From contig NC_134035.1 in the NCBI RefSeq assembly GCF_964204645.1, positions 3,970,501 through 4,030,500 of the forward strand: 60,000 nucleotides of DNA, in the 5' to 3' direction. Each line of letters begins with the position of its first letter. Position 1 is the first letter of the stretch. This document shows, piece after piece, positions 1 through 11,329 of the stretch. This DNA comes from Tubulanus polymorphus (taxonomy: Eukaryota; Nemertea; Palaeonemertea; Tubulaniformes; Tubulanidae). Position numbers and translations under genes: made by a program. The notes beneath the pieces are model-generated. The model did no database searches and was not told the origin of the DNA. It saw only the letters and a program-made list of their open reading frames with translations.

Positions 1-338
1 TGTGTCAACCGATTAGCCGAATCACCTAACACTGGTTCAAATAAAATTCAGTTTTCATTTTAGTTGTTTGTTCTCAAGCAAACATTTCTGACTTTCGTTT
101 TAACGTGGGATTCACCTTATATTATTTGAAGCATGTAGACGTATAAACTATAGATACGTCCATATTTGAACTATTAGAACTCGCATATAGGAAACAGAGG
201 AAACAATTATACCGATGTCTATGAAACAGATTAAAATCAATTTCAATTTTACTAGTATTCAATCGAAACGCCATAAGTCAGATTGAAAATTAATTTACTG
301 TGTAAAAATATTTTGACACAGATGTTTTTCCCTTGCAG
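1..338. other. Upstream sequence, no gene seen
   Basis: AT-rich sequence without a supported ORF or RNA gene. It ends in a pyrimidine-rich tract followed by TTGCAG (AG at 337-338), which could be a 3' splice site. If so, this stretch is the end of an intron and the gene has an earlier non-coding exon left of the window. If not, it is upstream promoter sequence. Confidence 0.4.
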
Positions 339-727
339 TCGCCGGATACGAGTTGTCGCAATACGTACGTTCACGTTTGACTTCAACGCCGTCGAGTGTA
401 ACACATTACCTAGCGCCATTTTATTGTTTCATCGAGATTAAATTTGCTAATGGACCCGACGGAATAACTATCCGTTCTCGGGAGACGTAGTGGTGAATTA
501 ATAACTCCATTCTTTTCATTGTGAGCGTGCGTACGCCGAACGAGCGTCTCCGGCAACCAATCGGCGCATGAATTCTTAATGACGCTATTAGTCGCGCAGG
601 CGCAGTGTAGTACGTTACTCGTCGCGGTGACGCGGGCTGTAGGAACGCGTACTACCACCGCCGTCGTCGTCGTCGCACTTGGCAGTCATCGTGGAACGCG
701 CACCTGACCCGCAGTATCATCGCGTGG

Positions 728-787
728 ATGTATCCTGACATTTCGGGGAATATCTTACTAACGATTCTTCTCACTCGACACTTCTGA
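728..787 (+). other. Upstream ORF in the VGLUT leader
   Basis: An ATG at 728 opens 19 codons and ends in TGA at 785-787, 58 bases before the main ATG. If the leader is transcribed as drawn, ribosomes would meet this ORF first, so it could dampen translation of VGLUT. The peptide has no recognisable domain. Whether it is used cannot be told from sequence. Confidence 0.3.
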
Positions 788-803
788 TTGATACATCGTG
801 AAA

Positions 804-839
804 CACAACAACAACAACAACAACAGCAGCAGCAACAGC
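804..839 (+). repeat. CAA/CAG trinucleotide run in the leader
   Basis: A run of AAC triplets passes into AGC triplets and ends seven bases before the start codon. It is in the reading frame of VGLUT but lies after an in-frame stop and has no ATG, so it is untranslated. CAA-rich leaders are unstructured, which suits scanning ribosomes (general knowledge). Confidence 0.7.
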
Positions 840-845
840 GAAAAA

Positions 846-934
846 ATGCCGTTTGGCGGATTTTCGAATTTACGCGATAGCGTGCTCACCCCGGCCAAGG
901 ATGTAGCCTCGCTAACCGCCTTGAAATTCAAAAG
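846..934 (+). CDS. VGLUT: VGLUT exon 1 (residues 1-29 and part of 30)
   Basis: Encodes the cytosolic N-terminus, starting MPFGGFSNLRDSVL and ending LTALKFK, plus two bases of an arginine codon. The ATG has adenine at -3, and an in-frame stop lies 57 bases upstream. The exon ends AAAAG|GTAAGA in phase 2, which matches exon 2, beginning with the single base G 52 kb downstream. The segment resembles the start of vertebrate VGLUT2 (a basic amphipathic stretch with a VLTPAK-like motif against ILAPGK), which supports the assignment despite the distance. The link is inferred from phase, resemblance and the absence of another start in exon 2; a transcript read would settle it. An alternative promoter and first exon inside intron 1 remain possible. 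Confidence 0.82.
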
Positions 935-3900
935 GTAAGATTGGAATTTACATTATTTTTCGCAAAATATCGCTTTGAATTTTCTCTTTTCTTATGTATG
1001 TCAAATTTTTTGAGCGACTCTTTTTAATGCGCGTCAAGATTTTGTTTTAAAAGTTTTGATCGAACTGCCAACGCAGGACACCAGATCATATGATCGTTTG
1101 GAAGATTTCAAAATATAATCTTAAAAGTCTTTGTATTTTTATTATGCGAATTGCACATGTTTTCAACCGTGTTTCATCCGTATTGACGAAGTCTGGAATT
1201 CTTTAATTATTGCTTTTTAAACTTTTTTTGTATCCGCTTTCGTCCTATTCATCCGGTGCGCGCGCGCGGTCGTTCGGAATCGGAATTGCATCAACGACGC
1301 CGAGAACCTCTCGCGCGCTATTATTGTCATACCTGCGCCACGGGATAGGGCGAACGGAAGAGCATATTATACACGGTATTATTAATTAATATCGAATTCC
1401 ACGACCAAACATCGCGATACGCCGAACGATTAGACGGACGGACAGAAATATAGTCGGATAACTCGCTGTGATTGTAATGAAAGTGATGGCGATGCTGGAT
1501 GGTCGATCCCATTCACCTATACAGATAGCGCCGCACAGCCGCACCCCGCCTCCCATTGTGTTTCTTAATAATATTTCTAATTACCAACCGACTAACAATA
1601 CATATTGTTTTGATGTTATTATCCGCGGTTCTATTCCGATCAGTTCTATTTCATCACTCGGTATTATTGGTTATATATTATCATCGAAATATTCTCAGTC
1701 GTGTCCGTGTGCATATATCACACATATACTTCATATATTTACCACAGCCGCCGCCGCGGCGGGAACGGTTTCAAACCCAATAAAGAAAGTAGAATTCGCT
1801 CATCAGGACGGCGACAAGTTCCATGTTTAATAATCTGTTCAGTTATGATTTGCGTATAAAATTCCCGGAGTAAGGTTTCCGAAGCGATCAAACTGAAAAT
1901 TTCAATTTTAGTTCACTTTTGATTTTCGTGAAATATTAGGAAATAGCCATTATTCGGATGACCGTTACAATATTGTCATCCTAACCAGATGGCTCCGGCC
2001 CGCGTGGACCTGGTTGCGTGTGAACAGCGCAATCTGTGTCGTGGAATCCGTGTCTGTTTTTCCCACCTGGCTACTGTTTCTACCCGAGAACCAGATACCG
2101 TCCTCGCTCGCTTCCTTGATTCCCTTCGGCCGACAGTAGAGTAAGCCTGAAATCCGGTGGTGTTGGACCGAGAACAACCCAACGCCATATTCTTTATTCG
2201 TTTTTCCGCAAGATGGGAATTTGCATTTATCTCTTTCGTTAGCGACATCGACTGTTTTCGTTTTTACCTAAGTACCCAATACTTTCGGGTAGAAGTTCCT
2301 GACTCCAAATCGCAGTTCAACTCCCCGCATAGTTACGTATTCGCCAAAAGATAACGCGGCAACGGTACAAAATACGTTTTCATAATTAATGCACAAAACC
2401 AGCGGTTGATGACAGAAATCTACGGGTTTTGCTCGTTAATTATGAATACCGAGATTAATATCTGTCTTATACCATTCGCGTTTTCATAACTATATAATTC
2501 AATACCCAAAATAGACCGGTTTTAGGGAACGCTTTTATCTGCTATATTTGACCAGTCCGTTTAGTCAAATTTGCGCGTATATTTACGCGTGGATTTTATA
2601 AATTGATCGACGAGCGCGCATTATATTCGTCGTCCGCAAAGGTTACTCTATTTGCATACAATACGCAATACGCGAGGCACTAAAGGGCACTAAACTGATC
2701 TGAAAGAAAGTTACCATCGGTACCAGGTACTTTGCGGTCGACAAAAGCGCTCCGCTAAAAGCCATTTTTGTTCGCGTGTGCGTCCTTTTTTTACGATACG
2801 TTCGACGAATGCCGTTGCATTAGCGATCGCAGCTTTGAAATGGTCCATAAAAACGGAATATATCACATGGTTATTGACTTTTTTGTTATAATGCGAGTGA
2901 ATTTCAACCGTATTTGCCTGTGTCACCGAAACGCGAGTTGCTTCCATTAGGCAAAGCAGTCTTTTATTGATACGGGACGTAAATGCGTTTTAAGTATTTG
3001 TTCCATTAACCGACGTTCTACTCGTAAATTGTTGTTTAAAGACGATTTACTATTCTTTGATGGATTTCCTTCCGAAATTTGCAGAAATTTGACGGCTGAT
3101 TGAGTCAGAGTAGTTGGCGTCTCACTTTCGCGTCATATCGCGCGCTACATGGCGCGTGTTAGGGTATATTTTAACGAGATAGCATGGGATCGGATGGACG
3201 GATTGGGATTGGGATGGGGTCGGTTGTGACGGGGCAACCGATTGATTCATTATCATAAGAGTTGTTATTAATCTAGCGAGTAAAATCGAAAATGTTCCTT
3301 CCTTTGAACCGAAATTGAAACAACAGAACCGAAAGGTACTTTTAGAGTTTACGAATCAAAATTAGAATTTTCTATTACGACATTCGTAAAATGATACACA
3401 ATCGCTTTCACTTCGCAGCGTCGCACTCCGGGCGACTGTCGCGTTTTCACTCGCGGTTTCGGCTTTGCATCGTATGGCGAAGTTTGATAACACAATAGAA
3501 TATCCTACGGTATATAAGCTTTTTAATTAAAACTAAAACGACAAAGTGCGGTAATCTGCGAACGTTTTAGATTCTAACCCGCAGAGTAGTAATATAAATT
3601 TAACCGGGGTTTCGATGGTGTTGTGGTGCGGTGTTGGGGGTGCCGATGGTGTTGTGTGCTGAGGTTTACTGATGGCGACGACGTTGAGTTGATGATGTAT
3701 GTACACGGTTAGTCACAGCGAGCAGACGGTAATTGAATGTAGGTAAAGACACATTTGTTTTCATAAACGTCGCTAACTTACCTGTATGCCGACTAGACTA
3801 GAGGCCCGTCGGGTAACAGCGAGACGCAGGAAGGATGTACGTACGCCAGATATGCCGAATATACATGTCCTTTATATACAAGTAATATGCGTTTCACGAT

Positions 3901-4019
3901 TTTGCATTAATTTTCTAAGAAAACGGGCACGTGGGAGTGGGGTTGCTTTGGGTTTACCAATCAAACAGCTATAGACCGGTCCTTGGATTTGATTAAGACC
4001 TTTTTTGGACGTAAGTCAG
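935..4019. other. Intron 1, first part: no gene seen
   Basis: Begins with the GTAAGA donor of exon 1. ORFs here are short (up to 120 codons), overlap on both strands and show no domain or family resemblance. CpG-rich and AT-rich stretches alternate, with no clear repeat. Enhancers of VGLUT would be expected in this intron but cannot be recognised by eye. Confidence 0.6.
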
Positions 4020-4126
4020 GTGCCAGTTTCACAAAAAGGTTTAACTCTTGAATCGATTTAATTTCTTCATTAATTCAGTTTATCTCTAATCGATTAAGGC
4101 CTTGATCCTTTTTGTGAAACCGGTAT
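4020..4126. repeat. Short fold-back element
   Basis: An imperfect inverted repeat. The left arm starts TGCCAGTTTCACAAAAAGG, and the right arm ends CCTTTTTGTGAAACCGG. The inner parts (AATCGATTTAAT and ATCGATTAAGG) also pair partly. This is a hairpin-type non-autonomous element of about 107 bp. No second copy was noticed in the window. Confidence 0.6.
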
Positions 4127-5115
4127 CTCGACGCTAGACCGATTTCGCGAATAGCTTAAAGGGTATAGTCTTGATTTGTGGAACTCAAAACGAACAGCAG
4201 CTAAACCAAAAGATCTGAATTGATTTTTTTCGCGATACTGCTCCCCCATCCCTGGGCAGATTGTCGCTGTCGATCCCCATACCAGATACTTCAGCGATAA
4301 ATCACGGATATCCATTCGGACTAGATTCTGGACGATATTATATCCGTTCATTCTTGCGCTTAGAAGAATAAATTGATTAGTTTACCGCAGTCATGAAGTT
4401 CACTGGTATTAATTGGCTCGAAAATCGACGGCGTGATTTGTGTTTTACGCCGCCGCGTACCACGACCGGAAGTGACGTCGGCGAGTCATAGGAAGGCGTA
4501 CGGAAACATGTTATGGGTTGTGCGTGCGCACGAACGAGCGGTTTCTAGTTCCGTTCGGCTTTCATACATCATCGTATTATATCGCGTTCGTATTTTTAAA
4601 CGAGTTCTTTGTTGATCGCCGACGAATATATCGAGCCGCCGACGAGCCGAACTAGGCGAGCGCGCGCGCGGTAGTCGGCGGTTTTGTTACGTCGCGCGTA
4701 ATGATTTTTGAGCCGAGGAAATGCGTCGTTGAAAAGCGTAAAAGCGAAACGTCGGCGTTCAAAACAAAAACCGGAATTCGACGCTACTTCTGAGTGGCCG
4801 CAATTGAAACAAAGCCCGTACACGAACGCGGCAATGAACGGCATGTATCATTCGGAAATCCGATTTTGAAAGTTACGATCTGTTTCTAACGTACTATATA
4901 CCGATGCTGCTGCTACCCGTAGCGATGCGGTATCTGGTACTTGTTCTGTCTGATAGAATTCAAACATAAATAGCGAAAGCCTTTATGAGTAGAAATTCAT
5001 ATAGAGTTTATTGAGTTTTCGCAGTCGTGAAAAGTTATGAAAAAAATTATTCCAACAACAAAAGAGTTAGAGTTGTTTGATGAATAATTCTAAAAACTAT
5101 ATGCTTAGACATATC

Positions 5116-5291
5116 TTTTTTATCTAAAAATAGGGATTGTCTCTGTCATTTATTTGATCGGTAGATTTCGTTTGATTTGGTGTCCCTTACAAACCCACCA
5201 CACCTGCCGGGAGCGAAACGGGAGGTTTGATATTGAAATCGGAAATCGAAATATTTCGAAAATTATTTTCCGGTTCATTCAAACAATCTTT
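5116..5291 (+). repeat. Dispersed ~145-bp repeat, copy 1
   Basis: Shares a core with copies at 15129-15279, 35247-35492 and, reversed, 47754-47857. Diagnostic blocks are ATAGGGATTGT, GGTGTCCCTTACAAACCCAC, CACACCTGCCGGGAGCGAAA and GAAATCGGAAATCGAA. It is followed by TTCCGGTTCATTCAAACAAT, which copy 3 also has, but about 80 bases further on. No coding capacity is seen. It could be a SINE-like or MITE-like unit; the class was not established. Confidence 0.8.
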
Positions 5292-7436
5292 CAAACATAT
5301 CTCAACAGGTTCACGCTGAACCAGCTGATCAAGCCTGATGTTGGACTCGAGAGTTCATATCATCAGAATATTTCGACCATAATTTCACCAGGTATAAAAA
5401 CATCTAGAACCATTTGCGCGCAAAATATCTAGAAAATGTTTCTCTTGACAGAATTTCAACGACGCCGCTTCATCGGTTCAGTATACATTCGATATAGTCG
5501 CGAATCATCGGCGGGTCTCTCGCGAACTGCGAACTCTCTAAAGTCGGCAAAAACCTATCGGTTAGTTATTACGGTATTCGACTACAGAGAGGATCCCGTG
5601 AAAGGGACTCGTGTCGACGCCTAATAAGGTTCGGTCTGCGGGGAAATAGTCCAGTCGATATGAGATCATTACCTGAAGTGTGAAAGCGCCGTCAGAAACC
5701 AAACATAGTTTACACGAAAGCGACTAATATCACGAATATACCGAGACCTCTCTCTCTCTCTCTCTGCCCCATTATTCATATACCCGTTTGCGACCTAGAA
5801 AAAAAATCTACCTGCACATGGGATGATAATGAAGCTACTTTACCCCGGAATCGCCAAGCGTAACCCAAATTATTCGCTAGCTTTCAGTCAGGCTATTTTT
5901 GAAAAAGTTTATAAGTTCAGATATCGTAAAAGAGCAAAACTATAAAAGAAAAATCGAGATAATAATGATTATGATAATGATAAAAATAATTATAATGATA
6001 AAAATAATGAAAACCTTTATTTACTTATTTACTTATTCGCGTCAATAATTGGCCGTTTGGGGTAAGGACCGATATATGAAATAAAGGTTCGTTTTTGCGA
6101 GCGGTTCCAAATGATGGCTGCAAGACCTACCCCAAAAAAACCTACCCCTATAGCTGGAAAACGCGACAGCAGGAAAAAGGTGCAACTTCCGAACACGAAA
6201 TCTAATCGAATATCGGGCATTGAGAAATGATTCAATGTTACAATTTCCACATTTTCAAACGGCGTTTACACAGATCAACCGTTTTTATTCATCGATGATG
6301 ACATCATACGCAAATCGAATCGTCGATAAACGTTTGTTTCTCGGTATATGAGCGTCTCTCTCTACGCGCTCGTTTTCATAAGCGATACCTTCCTTTTTTA
6401 ACCGCGCGTATTTTCGAGCTACAGTTTTCGAACGATCCTACTGTGTGTTTGTACGTCATGTTCACATGTATAGTGACAATAGGGCGCGTTTATATACGCA
6501 AACGTTACTCACGATATTCTCTTTAGAAAATTGGCTTTTATGTTTATTGCAGTATATCACGTAAACTGTCAGTCGTCACTGCGTTTCTTATATTGTTTTA
6601 TATCGCCAACGATGCTTAATGTATTATTTTACGTTGATGGTATCATAGACACGGCGCGCACTATAGCGCCAGAGAGGATCTTGCGGTCAGAAAGCAAGGG
6701 TCTAATAATTGATATCGTAGAAATTATCAGTTACCGGCATGAGGAGAATTTTTTTGCAAAGATTTCGGGGAAACCATATTACTAACAATACTAAAATCAT
6801 AAGCTCGTATATTCAAGATTTTAAAAGTTCGAATCATTGCTTCCATGTTTCAAATCGGGGAAAACAGAAATACCGAAATCTTAAGTTGGTCTTAATAAAA
6901 AACGATGAAGATCTTACGAACTATTTAAAACCGCTCTAACCGAAGCCTTTTGGAAATAACAAAAAATCCGTATTCCTCTTTTTCCTTTTCTAACTACATT
7001 CCACATGGTCTAAGGGGTCTGCCATTAGAGTCTGGCATACAATACCTCTGAGAAAGAACGGGCAAAGATACCGGGTAGAAAACAACCGATAGGAAATATG
7101 AATATTTCAGCGAACTGTCAACCGTTGAGTAAGTGACGTTGACAGGGTCTTTTAAAAGGTTAAAACGCTACAGGTTTCTAGGAAGCGCGAGTCATCTAAT
7201 GTTCCCGTGTCTTGAAGCACGCACCGCAATCGTCACGTAATGATATGTGCAAAGTACCTATAAACTTCTTTTAGGAGAGATACGAAAGCTGTTGTTTATC
7301 ATCATGCACATTCGGAAAGTGACCGGTAAGAAATATTCAACTAATGCATGATTTCACATAGATGGATTATATACGTATTGAAGAGGTGCAAAGGAGAAAG
7401 GGTCTGTAGTTACGCACTGGCCGAGTTTTACACTCA
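5292..7436. other. Intron 1: no gene seen
   Basis: Contains a short CT run (near 5750-5765) and an AT-rich patch of GATAAT/AAAAAT motifs (5958-6012). ORFs are under 95 codons and resemble no known protein. Confidence 0.5.
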
Positions 7437-7830
7437 CGATGCCATCGGGTTCTGAAGACGCATCCTCGCTTGCCGGGGTTTGATTGCCTCTCGCCTAAGC
7501 TCACGCCAATACTAACCCCGACCGTAGCCCATTCATTGGCCTATTTCATGGCCTAAGATTTCTTTGTCGGACAGAATGCCGCCAAGCAACCACCAGTCAA
7601 TGTATTAAGCCTATCAGATGCGTTGTTTCTCACCGACAGATTCGCTGTGCGCATCTGATTGGCTAGATATATAGACTGGTGGCCGCTTAGCGGCAACTTG
7701 TCCGCCCAAGAAAAATTGGGCAATGGGGTTTGCGGCCAGGATTTGTGATGGCGGTGGGAGCTTCGGTGGGAGGCGATCAAACCCTGGCAAGCGAGATCGA
7801 GTACAACGATGCCACCAGGTTCGAAAACCC
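7437..7830. mobile_element. Large fold-back (MITE-like) element
   Basis: Two long inverted arms, about 7464-7622 and 7651-7796, are strongly similar. Matching blocks, left arm against reverse complement of right, include CTCGCTTGCC-GGGTTTGAT, AAGCTC-C-CC, CCAAGC/CTAAGC followed by CCACCAGTC, and ATCAGATGCG. A direct repeat (ACGATGCCA-C-GGTTC) lies near both ends (7438 and 7807). There is no transposase ORF, so it is a non-autonomous DNA element or the remains of one. The short ORFs inside are products of the palindrome. Confidence 0.75.
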
Positions 7831-8415
7831 GCTACGGTGCGACGGAGGAACGTTTCAGAGTATTCATCTCGAAACTGGTTCCCTAAACGCGAATGACCCT
7901 ATTTACACACACTAACACAACTCCGGGTTCGTCCTTCGCAGTTGTTATTGCCATCTGAATGGATTACCGTTCGTGATTATTTTCAAATTAGCCACGAAAG
8001 TAGCGATAAAGCGGTGATTAAGTATGAATATTTAATATTCGTTTCTATATACCGCTGATTCTGAGCTGCTGAGATGTAAACGTTGCATCTGCCGCAGCCT
8101 CCTCGGAGCCGTCGTCGCCATCGTCTTGCACTCGAAACCGCGTCGTAGAGCTACGTTTCATAGATGTAAATTAAGTACGAATCGCTCATCGATTCGATTG
8201 CTCTGAATGTCACTGACTTTATCGGGTTTTAGGTTTTTTTGATGCTGTAAAAATCGTTGCAATAATGTTTACATACACTGATACCTGGGGTTCTGCGTGA
8301 GTCGATGTTCACTACGTCATCAATATTGGTGTTTCAAAATAAAAATTACAATTGTGAATTTTTTCATTTACTTTGAAAATTAATATATTTTAAATAAATT
8401 TTTGTAGTATCTCAT

Positions 8416-8537
8416 TATTCCTGAAGATGACTATTAGGATATAGTCGAAACGTTGAAATAAACTACTATCTCGAAGTTTCATTTTCGGACTTTTTATTAT
8501 CATTGTGGGATTATCTCGTCATCGCGTCAACACGGAT
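8416..8537 (+). repeat. GTCGAAACGTTG-family repeat, copy 1
   Basis: Contains ATTCCTGAAGATGACTATTA, then ATATAGTCGAAACGTTGAAA, a stretch like TTTCGGACTTTTTATT, ATTGTGGGATT, and ends at GTCAACACGGAT. The same order of blocks recurs at 59880-60000, and in inverted or rearranged form at 13601-13897, 35147-35243 and 56470-56900. Confidence 0.75.
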
Positions 8538-9063
8538 ATAGTTTTCTACCAATCGTGATATTCTAAATAGCTCTTATTTCATTTTTGATAAATTTTGATA
8601 ATTATTTTTCGACAGGATGTGCACTACGTCATCGATATATCGGGGTTAGACTGGTTGCCGGTCAATCCAATTCAATTATCGATACATTCGAATCTAAAAT
8701 AACTTTATTGATACTTGATATCACATATGTATCTGATTCATATCATCATTTTTATTGTCGACAATATTTATCAGTATGCTATGTTTTTCAATGCATCAAT
8801 GAACTTTCAAGTTAGTTCTTGTTAAACGTTTCACATTCGAGGTTTTAGAATGATTCGTTTGCTGTTTAAAAGTCGTCGCGGTCGAACGCAACTTCTGAAG
8901 ACTGGTTGCCGTCTTAATTAATCTGAACATAATTGGCGCCTAGTGTGTGGGATTGTCTAATTTATGATTCGATGCGGATTTATAGCCTTTATTCGGTACG
9001 AACACGAAATCTTATCAAACGCTCCTCGTGGTGCGTCATGAGCTACGCAAAAACTATGAGTTG
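8538..9063. other. Intron 1: no gene seen
   Basis: The only detail noted is a short repeat: CACTACGTCATCGATAT near 8622 echoes CACTACGTCATCAATAT near 8310. A similar CATCAATATTGG-GTTTCAAA block recurs near 30992. These look like fragments of an older repeat. Confidence 0.4.
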
Positions 9064-9289
9064 AGGCTAAAAGAAATTGATACCTCATTTCTCACTTCTG
9101 CTGAGTTTAAAAGCTGACCCAACCGGCCGCCCCCGTACGTTTACATTTTTTTGTTAAATCATGTTCAAGCTAACCATAACAGACCCGGCAGCTTTAGAAA
9201 TAAACTGATGAAATGAACAAATTTTACCGCAGTTTAACAAAAGCGACCCGGCCGATGTGGAGAAACGAGGTTACATTTCATTGTAGCCT
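9064..9289 (+). mobile_element. TIR element (MITE-like), copy 1
   Basis: About 226 bp. The left end AGGCTAAAAGAAATTGATAC is roughly the reverse complement of the end of copy 2, GAGGTATCACTTTTTTAGCC. Internal blocks TTCTGCTGAG, GCTGACCC, CATAACAGACCC, GGCAGCT and GACCCGGCC are shared with 44332-44552. It has no ORF of note and is probably a non-autonomous DNA transposon. Confidence 0.75.
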
Positions 9290-11282
9290 TACTGGGATGT
9301 ATCGCCACCGTGAAAAACAACAAAAAACCGATGTTTTTGTGCATTTTGTTCGCTTCAATAATCAGGCCTCCATGTTTCTCATATTTCTCACGAAATCAGA
9401 AATGTTTTTTGTGCGTTTCGCGTGTTTTGGTATCCACAGCCTACACGGACTTTTTTGATTCACCGCTGCCGTGTTCCGCTGAATTATGCAACCGAACATG
9501 GTGCAACGATAAATATGACGTCACAAACTCACGTATATCTCTCCATTCTCCGTTGTCGCAATGTTTGTAGTACTCAATGGCGCGTGAAGTCTACAAGTTC
9601 GTCAACGCTCAGTAAGAAGACTGACGAGCGAATTACGTCGTCGAATGGGGTAACGGCACCGTCACAACAGTGGCAATCGAGGATTCCACGTATGGCAGGC
9701 GAGAATCCGCCAGGTTCGCTAGTGGTTACTCGGTTACCGCGCTTCAATTTCTTTAACCTTTTTCAAATAAGTTCGAATCAACTGTTCCCATTAGCGAATC
9801 TATTTCCAGTGAAACTGTAGCATACACTCACTGGGAACGTTAATCTTATATCTATGTGATGACTTGTTTGGCAATATTTCCATTTGGAAGCCTATACGTC
9901 CAGTTTAAAGTTCATCGAAAATAATATTCACTACGTAACCGATTCACCTGAAAGCGGTCCTGGAAGTATTTTTGTTTCCCACAGTCGCTCTACGATCCTA
10001 GTGTACCCCGCCACTCAGTATTATGCATCGAGGTTCTTGGTAAAATGATTAAGTGTAATTATTACGTCGTTGTGTGCCCGTAACCCGTTGCGTCATTTTA
10101 AAGAGCTAGGATCGGCTCGTTTTAAAAGCTGTCGTGTGTGCGCTTTACCTCATCGTGTGGATGTGTGTGTGCGTCAGGAGACAGGCATATAGTAAACCCA
10201 TCAACGCGATTCAATGTGTACTAATTTGTCGACGCGGATAAGATTGATGGCCGCTCCGATCCCGAAGTAGCGCTGCATAAGCAAAGAAATCCACGCGAAC
10301 CAAGTGATAATTTATGGCCGTGAATGGCTTAAATATGCATCGGGTGTCAATGAAGATATGGATGATGGGCTTAATATGGGCTCCGAAGGGCCTCGGGTTG
10401 CATACATGCGACGCTGTTGCGAGGATTAAGGGTGATTAATTATCAGATCTCACAGACACACGCACGCGCACGTCGCTAGTTGAGTGGACAGTGTGTTTGG
10501 TCTTGATGAAGTCATCTCGATACTTGTAGATGATACAAACATATCGCCATTACTGTGACTGGTTAGGTATTGAAAGTCGCGTGTTGCTGCGGTTCTGATC
10601 ATTTTGAACGTATATACTGCAAGCGTTTCCGTCGAGTTATCAACCTGCGGGTTTAAGTTGATAAGTTAATAGTCAATCCCTAAGGACGTAAAAGCGAACA
10701 AACTGATAAAAACTGGCCCACTCAATATATTTCTGCTTGAAGTTTGACTTCCTCAATGCTGCAGGTGAATAGTTTAGTCCGACAGCAGCTTCATACGCGG
10801 CCACTGTACACGCCTCTTATGCGCCGTATGAGTCGGGCGGATCTTCAAACGAAAGTCAGAAGTTGCCGTCGTCGGATTTGTTTTCGTCAGTCGGAAAAGC
10901 CATTTGGACGAGTAGGGAGACATATAGCAGGGAGATAAGGATAAGCCACGAGGGTTTATTACGTACGCGACGTTTTAACGCATCTGCTAATGTTCGACAA
11001 GACGCGGGATCTTATACTGACGTATTCAACTCATAGCTCTTTCTCTATCTTCCTGTTCCTCTATCTCCTTACTTTCTTAAGCTTTGCCCATTTTTCTGCC
11101 GCCTCATTCATCCATTGTCTCGCTCTCTGCTGCCCGATCACTTTGTCGTCTGTCGTTCCCATTCCATCCGCACCACTCCGTCCTTCTCTACCCTTCACCC
11201 TTCTTTGGCTTCCGTCCTTCTCTCCCCTTCACCCTTCTTTGGCTAATAACCCCCTACCTCCCTACCTCTCCCCCCCCCTCTC

Positions 11283-11329
<47 letters not shown>

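Larger units (their letters stand above)
339..845 (+). promoter_or_regulatory. Probable 5' leader and promoter-proximal region of VGLUT
   Basis: CpG-rich sequence directly before the VGLUT start codon. It begins after a plausible splice acceptor (TTCCCTTGCAG, ending at 338). It contains several upstream ATGs, a 19-codon upstream ORF and a CAA/CAG run. An in-frame TGA at 789-791, with no ATG between it and 846, fixes the start codon at 846. No TATA box could be placed with confidence, and the transcription start is not visible. Confidence 0.5.
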
